The position numbers and the translations under genes are program-made. This document shows positions 7,443 through 12,259 of a DNA stretch of 12,259 nucleotides, one piece after another; position 1 is the stretch's first letter, and each line of letters begins with the position of its first letter. Source of the DNA: Planctomycetota bacterium (GTDB lineage: Bacteria > Planctomycetota > Phycisphaerae > UBA1845 > PWPN01); contig CP070790.1 in the NCBI GenBank assembly GCA_020346805.1, forward strand, positions 1,751,024 through 1,763,282, given 5' to 3'. The notes beneath the pieces were generated by a model. That model had not been told where the DNA came from and searched no databases. It saw only the letters and a list, made by a program, of their open reading frames with translations.

Positions 7443-7557
7443 GCCGGCGAGATTAGAATTCCTTATATTGTTGTTTTTCCCCTGACGTGTATTAAGGCAG
7501 ATACTACAGGTGCCGGGGGCCCGAACAGCAGCTATCATTGAGCATCGAGTTTGTTTA

Positions 7558-7612
7558 TTTGCCATATACCGGTGGGACGCGTTGCAAAAAGTACTTTGGT
7601 GTATACGGCAAA
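7558..7612. promoter_or_regulatory. Long imperfect dyad upstream of the KaiC-like/ATP-grasp gene
   Basis: TTTGCCATATAC (7558-7569) and GTATACGGCAAA (7601-7612) are inverted repeats matching at 11 of 12 positions, separated by 31 bases. The spacer contains a perfect 10-bp palindrome, AAAGTACTTT (7588-7597). The structure ends 61 bases before the proposed start codon. It may be a pair of operator half-sites, or an RNA stem-loop if transcription starts upstream of it. Confidence 0.5.
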
Positions 7613-7661
7613 CCATAGATGGATTTGGTATTATTAAGGTAGTTCAAGTCTATGGCTGGCT

Positions 7662-7667
7662 GAGGAG
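7662..7667 (+). promoter_or_regulatory. Shine-Dalgarno GAGGAG deciding the 7674 start
   Basis: GAGGAG abuts an ATG at 7668 with no spacing but lies six bases before a second in-frame ATG at 7674. Normal spacing therefore favours 7674 and removes two residues from the longest frame. Confidence 0.7.
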
Positions 7668-7673
7668 ATGGTA

Positions 7674-10334
7674 ATGGCGGCGATTGATACCCAGGTCGGT
7701 ACCGGCCTACCCGGTTTGGACCTTGTTTTTAAAGGTCTGATGCCGGGGGATAACATTGTCTGGCAGGTGGAATCGGTCGATGATTATTTACCATTAGTTA
7801 AGCCCTATTGTGAATACGCGCGGTCCAAGGGTCGGAGGCTGATATATTTTCGCTTTGCCAGACATGAGCCGCTGGTTCCCGATTCGGCGGGGGCGGAGGT
7901 TCATACCCTTAATCCGGAGGCGGGTTTTGAGACTTTTCTTACCGATATCCATAACACAATCGAAGCTGCGGGGCGGGGTGCCTATTATGTGTTCGATTGC
8001 CTTTCGGATCTGGCCGCCGACTGGTATAGCGATCAGATGCTGGGCAATTTTTTCATGCTGACCTGTCCTTATCTGTACGATCTTGAAACCATCGCTTATT
8101 TTGCTCTGCTGCGCAGGCATCACTCTGCGCACGCCACCGGCCCGATCATGGAAACCACCCAGATTTTCTCCGATATCTATCGTCATCGGGGTGAACCTTA
8201 TGTTCATCCGCTGAAAGTCCAGCAGCGCTATTCGCCTACCATGCATATGCTGCATGTATGGCGGGGAGACGATTTCATACCGGTAACCGACAGCGCTACC
8301 ATTTCCGAGATTATGGCCTCGGTTCCCTGGTCGGGATTGGAAGCCATGGATTCGCGTTTGAATATTTGGGATCGTTTGTTTCAAGAGGCCGAGGAGGTGA
8401 TGGAGACGGAGCAGGAAAGCGGGCGCTGTTCTCTTGATGACAAGGAGACCTTTTGCCGGGCGTTGAAGATGGTGGTTTCCCGCGACGAGCGGGTAGTCCG
8501 GCTGGCCGAAAAGCATCTTACCCTGGCCGATATAGTTGCGATCAAAAGACGGATGATCGGAACCGGCTTGATCGGTGGTAAATCGGTGGGAGTGCTGGTG
8601 GCTCGGGCCATTTTGCGAGAGGCGGATCCGCGCTGGAATGAGTTGCTGGAAATTCACGATTCGTTTTTTATAGGTTCCGATGTTTTTTACACATTTCTAG
8701 TTCGCAACGGCTGTTGGTGGGTGCGTCAGAAGCAGAAGAATCCGCAGACTTTTCTGGAAGGGGCGGAAACGGCCCGCCGACGTATTTTGCGTGGTGACTT
8801 TCCGGATTATATTCTTCAACAATTCACCGATATGCTGGATTATTTCGGCCAATCGCCAATCATCGTCCGTTCCAGCAGGCTGCTGGAAGACAACTTCGGT
8901 AATGCATTCTCGGGCAAATATGAAAGTGTGTTTTGTGTAAATCAGGCACCGCGCGATAAACGCCTGGAAGACTTTATCTCTGCGGTTCGAACGATATATG
9001 CCAGTACGATGAGCGAAAAGGCTCTCAGGTATCGTGCCAGTCGGGGAGTGCTGGACCGTGACGAGCAGATGGGGCTGCTGGTGCAGCGGGTCTCGGGCTC
9101 CCAGTACAGTAATTTATTCTATCCGCAAATTGCGGGTGTCGGTTTTTCCTTTAATCCCTACGTTTGGAACGAGCAGATTGATCCCTCTTCCGGCGTGCTG
9201 CGTCTGGTTTTGGGTTTGGGAACCCGTGCGGTGGATCGTTCCGACGACGATTACACGCGGTTGATCTCCCTCAGCGCGCCGGACAAACGGCCGGAAGCCA
9301 ATATTGACGATGTTCGTCAATATGCCCAGCGCAAGATTGACATATTGGACATGGGCTCGGACCAGTTGACCTCCCGCGCTTTTGCAGATGTAGCCCAGCA
9401 GAGTCCGGACCTGCCGATTAATTTGTTCGCCTCTGAAGACTCCGAACTTAAGGAACTGGCCAGGGAGAGAGGCATGCGCGAAGTATTCCCTTATATATTG
9501 ACATTTGACGATCTGCTCAAGAAGACGTCTTTTGTCGGGGATATGAAGGAAATGCTTGCCGTTCTACAGGAGGCCTACGATTATCCGGTGGATATTGAAT
9601 TTGCCGCCAACTTTTTTGATGAAAAAGATTTCAAGATCAACCTGCTTCAGTGTCGGCCGTTTCAGGTTAAAGAGGGAGGTATAATTGCCGATCCGCCGGA
9701 GGATATCGAGGGGAAAGACCTTATTTTACAGGCCCATGGGGCGGTGATCGGTCAGAGCCGAATCGACTCTATCGATCGTTTGATCTATGTGGCACCGTCG
9801 GAATATGGGCAGCTTCCGGTCAGCGACCGTTATTCGGTGGCGCGGGTGATCGGTAAAGTGGCCCACCTGAAGGACTCCGATCGATCGAGAACCGTGATGC
9901 TGTTGGGTCCCGGTCGATGGGGGACCACTACACCGTCGCTGGGGGTACCGGTTAACTTCGCTGAGATCAATACCGTCTCCATTCTTTGTGAGATTGTGGC
10001 CATGAGGGAAGACCTGGTTCCGGACGTTTCGCTGGGGACCCACTTTTTCAATGACATGGTGGAAATGGATATCCTTTACCTTGCCCTCTTTGTTCATAAA
10101 GAAAACAACTTGCTGAATGAGGGCTTCTTCGAGAGCCAACCCAACAAACTTTCCGAACTTGTTCCCAGTGCATCCAATTGGGCTCAGGTGGTAAAGGTTA
10201 TCGATCTACCCACCTCCGGAGACGGTAATAGTCTGTGGATAAATGCCAATACACTAAAACAGAAGGTGGTATGTTATTTAGGCGGTGCCGAATCCCCACC
10301 GGTGCCACAAAATACATCTTCCTCGCGGGGTTAG
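7674..10334 (+). CDS. KaiC/RecA-like domain (P-loop lost) fused to PEP-synthase-type ATP-grasp domain
   Basis: The 886-residue product has at least three parts. Residues about 1-200 resemble a KaiC/RadA-type RecA fold: the entry signature TGLPGLD (10-16), a Walker B-like strand YYVFDCLSDL (104-113), and a closing strand near 190. The expected Walker A GxxGxGKT is replaced by VWQVESVDD (29-37), so ATP binding there is doubtful. Residues about 290-665 match the PPDK/PEP synthase N-terminal ATP-grasp domain: IGGKSVGVLVA (300-310), VRSSRLLEDNFGNAFSGKYE (398-417), GLGTRAVDR (514-522) and LLQCRPF (657-663). The final 220 residues contain LLGPGRWGTTTPSLGVPVNF (743-762) and GTHFFNDMVE (788-797), a conserved tail I recall from PEP/pyruvate-binding proteins of Bacteroidetes and planctomycetes. 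The mobile phosphohistidine domain and the PEP/pyruvate barrel of true PPDK/PpsA are absent, so it should not be called PEP synthase. It is probably a cytoplasmic phosphotransfer or regulatory protein with unknown substrate. It has its own upstream region and converges on gdhA. Confidence 0.85.
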   Translation: MAAIDTQVGTGLPGLDLVFKGLMPGDNIVWQVESVDDYLPLVKPYCEYARSKGRRLIYFRFARHEPLVPDSAGAEVHTLNPEAGFETFLTDIHNTIEAAGRGAYYVFDCLSDLAADWYSDQMLGNFFMLTCPYLYDLETIAYFALLRRHHSAHATGPIMETTQIFSDIYRHRGEPYVHPLKVQQRYSPTMHMLHVWRGDDFIPVTDSATISEIMASVPWSGLEAMDSRLNIWDRLFQEAEEVMETEQESGRCSLDDKETFCRALKMVVSRDERVVRLAEKHLTLADIVAIKRRMIGTGLIGGKSVGVLVARAILREADPRWNELLEIHDSFFIGSDVFYTFLVRNGCWWVRQKQKNPQTFLEGAETARRRILRGDFPDYILQQFTDMLDYFGQSPIIVRSSRLLEDNFGNAFSGKYESVFCVNQAPRDKRLEDFISAVRTIYASTMSEKALRYRASRGVLDRDEQMGLLVQRVSGSQYSNLFYPQIAGVGFSFNPYVWNEQIDPSSGVLRLVLGLGTRAVDRSDDDYTRLISLSAPDKRPEANIDDVRQYAQRKIDILDMGSDQLTSRAFADVAQQSPDLPINLFASEDSELKELARERGMREVFPYILTFDDLLKKTSFVGDMKEMLAVLQEAYDYPVDIEFAANFFDEKDFKINLLQCRPFQVKEGGIIADPPEDIEGKDLILQAHGAVIGQSRIDSIDRLIYVAPSEYGQLPVSDRYSVARVIGKVAHLKDSDRSRTVMLLGPGRWGTTTPSLGVPVNFAEINTVSILCEIVAMREDLVPDVSLGTHFFNDMVEMDILYLALFVHKENNLLNEGFFESQPNKLSELVPSASNWAQVVKVIDLPTSGDGNSLWINANTLKQKVVCYLGGAESPPVPQNTSSSRG

Positions 10335-10344
10335 GATATGAAAA

Positions 10345-10389
10345 AAGAAGGCCTGGCTTTGGCACAGAAAACCAGGCCATAGGCTTCTT
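10345..10389. terminator. Rho-independent terminator of gdhA, possibly bidirectional
   Basis: GGCCTGG (10350-10356) and CCAGGCC (10372-10378) form a perfect 7-bp stem, extendable by TTT/AAA after one mismatch. On the minus strand the stem is followed at once by TTCTTTTTT, a strong terminator for gdhA, which ends 50 bases earlier in that direction. On the plus strand the hairpin follows the preceding gene by 16 bases. The T-rich stretch there (CTTCTTCTGTTG) is weaker but also allows outer AAGAAG/CTTCTT pairing, so it may serve both convergent genes. Confidence 0.8.
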
Positions 10390-10427
10390 CTGTTGTATAT
10401 TTATTGCGGATCAAGACATCGCAATAA

Positions 10428-11768
10428 CTATACCAGTCCCTGGTCGATCATGGCATCGGCGACTTTAACGAAGCCGGCGATGTTGGCCCCCACTACGTAG
10501 TTTCCGGGTTGGCCGTACTCTTCGGCGGTATCACGGGCATTTTTATGGATGGCGTGCATGATATCCCGCAGCCGCTGATCGACCTCTTCCCGCGCCCAGT
10601 TCATGAACTGTGAGTTCTGGGCCATTTCCAGGCCGGAAACCGCTACTCCACCGGCGTTGGCGGCTTTACCGGGGCCGTAGAGAATTTTCTTTTTGAGGAA
10701 AATGTCAATGGCGTCGGGTTCGGAGGGCATGTTGGCCCCTTCACTGACTACGAAACAGCCGTTGTCCACCAGGGTCTTGGCGTCTTCGGCACTGATCTCG
10801 TTTTGGGTGGCGCTGGGGAAAGCGCATTGGCAGGGGATGGACCAGGGTCGCTGTCCTTCCATGTATTGGGCGTTAAGATATTTTTCGGTATATTCCTTGA
10901 TCCGCCCGCGGCGCACGTTTTTCAATTCCATAACGAATGCCAGTTTCTCTTCATCAATTCCATCGGGATCGTAGATGGTACCGTTGGAGTCGGAAAGGCT
11001 GACGGCTTTGCCGCCGAATTGGTTAATTTTCTCAATGGTATACTGGGCCACATTTCCGGAACCGGAGACGGTGCAAACCCTGCCGGCGAGTGAATCTTCG
11101 CGGGTGTTGAGCATTTCTTGGGCGAAATATGTAGCTCCGTATCCGGTGGCCTCCGGCCGAATCAGAGAGCCGCCCCAATTCAGGGCCTTGCCGGTGAGGA
11201 CGCCGGTAAACTCATTTCGGATTCGCTTATACTGGCCGAACATATAACCGATCTCCCGTCCGCCGACACCGATGTCTCCGGCAGGCACGTCGGTTGCCGG
11301 TCCGATATGTTTGCATAATTCGGTCATGAAGGATTGGCAGAAGCGCATGACCTCGTTGTCGGACTTGCCCTTGGGATCGAAGTCCGAACCTCCCTTACCC
11401 CCGCCCATAGGCAAGGTGGTTAGAGAGTTCTTGAAGATCTGTTCGAATGCCAGGAATTTCAGGATGCCGAGGTAAACGCTGGCATGGAATCTCAGCCCGC
11501 CTTTGTAGGGCCCCAGGGCGCTGTTGAATTCGATGCGGAATCCACGGTTGACCTGAATTTCTCCTTTATCGTCGAACCAGGGGACGCGGAACATCACTAC
11601 CCGTTCGGGTTCGGTGATACGCTCAAGGATCTTATGCTTTTGATATTTTGGGTGTTTTTTAATTACCGGATCCAGGCAGTCGAGGACCTCTTTTACCGCC
11701 TGGTGAAACTCCAGTTCTCCGGGATTTCGTTTTACCACCAGGTTCATGATATCATTTACGTATGACAT
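10428..11768 (-). CDS. gdhA: NADP-type glutamate dehydrogenase
   Basis: The 446-residue product is a hexameric-type glutamate dehydrogenase that makes glutamate from 2-oxoglutarate and ammonium with NADPH, the high-ammonium assimilation route. It aligns along its whole length with E. coli GdhA (447 residues). Features are GPYKGGLRFH (86-95) in the substrate site, PMGGGKGGSDFDPKGKS (120-136) with the catalytic Lys125, VPAGDIGVGGRE (161-172) with Asp165, the nucleotide-binding loop SGSGNVAQ (235-242) and SDSNGT (259-264), which resembles the NADP-type E. coli enzyme, and GKAANAGGVAVSGLEMAQN (367-385). An ATG 42 bases upstream would add 14 residues, but the start at 11768 has AAAGGAG five bases before it and gives the family's normal N terminus. 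The gene is monocistronic, ends at a strong hairpin terminator, and has a long AT-rich upstream region with dyads that could carry nitrogen-responsive control. Confidence 0.96.
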   Translation of the reverse strand: MSYVNDIMNLVVKRNPGELEFHQAVKEVLDCLDPVIKKHPKYQKHKILERITEPERVVMFRVPWFDDKGEIQVNRGFRIEFNSALGPYKGGLRFHASVYLGILKFLAFEQIFKNSLTTLPMGGGKGGSDFDPKGKSDNEVMRFCQSFMTELCKHIGPATDVPAGDIGVGGREIGYMFGQYKRIRNEFTGVLTGKALNWGGSLIRPEATGYGATYFAQEMLNTREDSLAGRVCTVSGSGNVAQYTIEKINQFGGKAVSLSDSNGTIYDPDGIDEEKLAFVMELKNVRRGRIKEYTEKYLNAQYMEGQRPWSIPCQCAFPSATQNEISAEDAKTLVDNGCFVVSEGANMPSEPDAIDIFLKKKILYGPGKAANAGGVAVSGLEMAQNSQFMNWAREEVDQRLRDIMHAIHKNARDTAEEYGQPGNYVVGANIAGFVKVADAMIDQGLV

Positions 11769-12080
11769 TCTTGCTCCTTTGTGATTCAATTTATTTCCTA
11801 TAGTAGTCACGGTTTATGACTGACAAAAGATCCTGATAGTAATTGTGCGGGATAATTTGTTCAAATTTTCACAAATTCAACGCACCTGCAGTATTAGATA
11901 TACTAATATATGAGAGGGGCTTATTTTAAATGATATTATTATTGTAAAGTCTGTATTACACAAGCTTTAAGTTGCCGTAGAGATGCCGGTGGTTATTAAG
12001 GGATTGTCCTTTTCTTATTCCCTCGGATGTTTAAAAGAAAAGAATATTGTCCGGTCAAGTAAAAGGCTCTTTTTTGGCAA
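11769..12080. other. AT-rich upstream region of gdhA with dyads
   Basis: This 312-base gap lies between the sulfatase end and gdhA, both on the minus strand. It has no evident gene. Read toward gdhA it contains a short perfect dyad TATTAG-ATATA-CTAATA (11892-11908), a second dyad AATTTGT/ACAAATT with a 10-base spacer (11854-11877), a candidate promoter and the ribosome site AAAGGAG (11774-11780). No clear terminator for the sulfatase was found; a 6-bp AAGTAA/TTACTT inverted repeat (12057-12086) overlaps its stop codon but has no T-run. Confidence 0.5.
11800..11826 (-). promoter_or_regulatory. Possible gdhA promoter
   Basis: On the minus strand TTGTCA (11826-11821, five of six matches to the -35 consensus) precedes TACTAT (11805-11800, four of six to the -10) by 15 bases, slightly short of the ideal 17. 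Transcription would start about 25 bases before the gdhA ATG. The two dyads lie 28 and 66 bases further upstream, where activator sites are often found. Confidence 0.3.
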
Positions 12081-12259
12081 TTACTTTGCTTGTTGTTGTA
12101 ATGCCTGCCAGCGTTGGCGCATTTTCTCTAATGTTCCGGTGTACTTGGGACTGGGGGCCAGATTATTTTCCTCCATCGGATCGTTGGCCAAGTCATATAA
12201 TTCCTCAAGGGGTGGTTGGGTATCCAGGTAGCGTATGTATTTCCATCTTTCGGTGCGGA
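12081..12259 (-). CDS. Sulfatase, C-terminal end (5' part outside window)
   Basis: On the minus strand a frame enters from the right edge and runs 58 residues to a TAA at 12083-12081. It begins RTERWKYIRYLD and continues EELYDLANDPMEENNLA, the hallmark C-terminal signature of the alkaline-phosphatase-fold type I sulfatases (usually ELYDLxxDPxExxNLA), then ends in a basic amphipathic helix. These enzymes hydrolyse sulfate esters, often on algal or host polysaccharides, and are usually exported; they need a formylglycine made from Cys or Ser in a CxPxR motif, which lies outside this window. Planctomycetes carry many copies. The substrate cannot be told from this fragment. It lies 312 bases upstream of gdhA on the same strand, and nothing suggests they share a transcript. 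Confidence 0.8.
   Translation of the reverse strand, partial: RTERWKYIRYLDTQPPLEELYDLANDPMEENNLAPSPKYTGTLEKMRQRWQALQQQAK

Larger units (their letters stand above)
7352..7667. other. 316-base intergenic region between accA and the KaiC-like/ATP-grasp gene
   Basis: No coding potential is evident. It holds a weak possible accA terminator (7414-7442), a short GC-rich palindromic patch near 7513-7523, a strong imperfect dyad (7558-7612) and, at 7626-7634, TGGTATTAT, which fits an extended -10 element (TG-N-TATTAT) for the downstream gene but without a good -35. It most likely contains the end of the accA transcript and the control region of the next gene. Confidence 0.5.

Noticed and set aside
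7794..8657. Long minus-strand open frame (287 codons) inside the KaiC-like/ATP-grasp gene
   Set aside because: It lies fully opposite a gene with clear protein motifs and has no recognisable domain; it is a shadow of the sense-strand codon bias.
7674..10334. Annotation as phosphoenolpyruvate synthase or pyruvate phosphate dikinase
   Set aside because: Only the ATP-grasp domain is present. No phosphohistidine motif of the usual Gly-Gly-x-x-Ser-His type and no PEP/pyruvate barrel could be found, so the full reaction is not supported.
12057..12086. AAGTAA/TTACTT inverted repeat as a sulfatase terminator
   Set aside because: The arms are only six AT-rich base pairs, they overlap the stop codon, and no T-run follows.
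1..12259. tRNA, rRNA, CRISPR array, insertion sequence or prophage genes
   Set aside because: No T-loop-like sequences in gaps, no regularly spaced repeats, no transposase or integrase motifs and no flanking inverted repeats were seen on either strand.

Overview
The window reads as ordinary chromosome from a Gram-negative-like bacterium, most likely a planctomycete and perhaps a Phycisphaerae or Sedimentisphaerales lineage. That placement is an inference. It rests on a stand-alone pseudopilin with a C-terminal Gly-Gly-Asn/Asp-Gly motif, the tail of a type I sulfatase, a PurL with extra PurS-like domains at its N terminus, and a KaiC-like/ATP-grasp fusion protein, a combination I associate with that phylum. 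No transposase, integrase, CRISPR array, tRNA or rRNA was seen, and base composition is fairly even except for the more AT-rich pseudopilin gene.

Layout, left to right. Bases 1-297 hold the C-terminal end of an unrecognised protein on the plus strand. A secreted or surface pseudopilin-like gene follows (507-1256, plus). Then comes a minus-strand cluster read right to left: tyrA (prephenate dehydrogenase, GTG start), purL (FGAM synthase, joined to tyrA by an ATGA overlap) and maf (nucleotide pyrophosphatase, 59 bases further on). accA (acetyl-CoA carboxylase carboxyltransferase alpha) is divergent from tyrA across a 184-base control region. After a 316-base gap containing a strong imperfect dyad, there is a large plus-strand gene. 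It joins a KaiC/RecA-like domain without a P-loop to a PEP-synthase-type ATP-grasp domain and a conserved C-terminal region. It converges on gdhA (NADP-type glutamate dehydrogenase, minus) across a GC-rich hairpin with a strong T-run on the gdhA side. The right edge holds the last 58 residues of a sulfatase (minus).

Most genes are core metabolism: aromatic amino acid synthesis, purine synthesis, fatty acid synthesis and ammonia assimilation. The tyrA-purL-maf cluster looks like one transcription unit, but its members share no single pathway. The least explained item is the 886-residue KaiC-like/ATP-grasp protein. It has an intact-looking nucleotide-binding ATP-grasp half but lacks both the phosphohistidine swivelling domain and the PEP/pyruvate barrel needed for PEP synthase or PPDK chemistry. 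It is the best candidate here for undescribed biology. Nothing in the window amounts to a clear multi-gene novel system.
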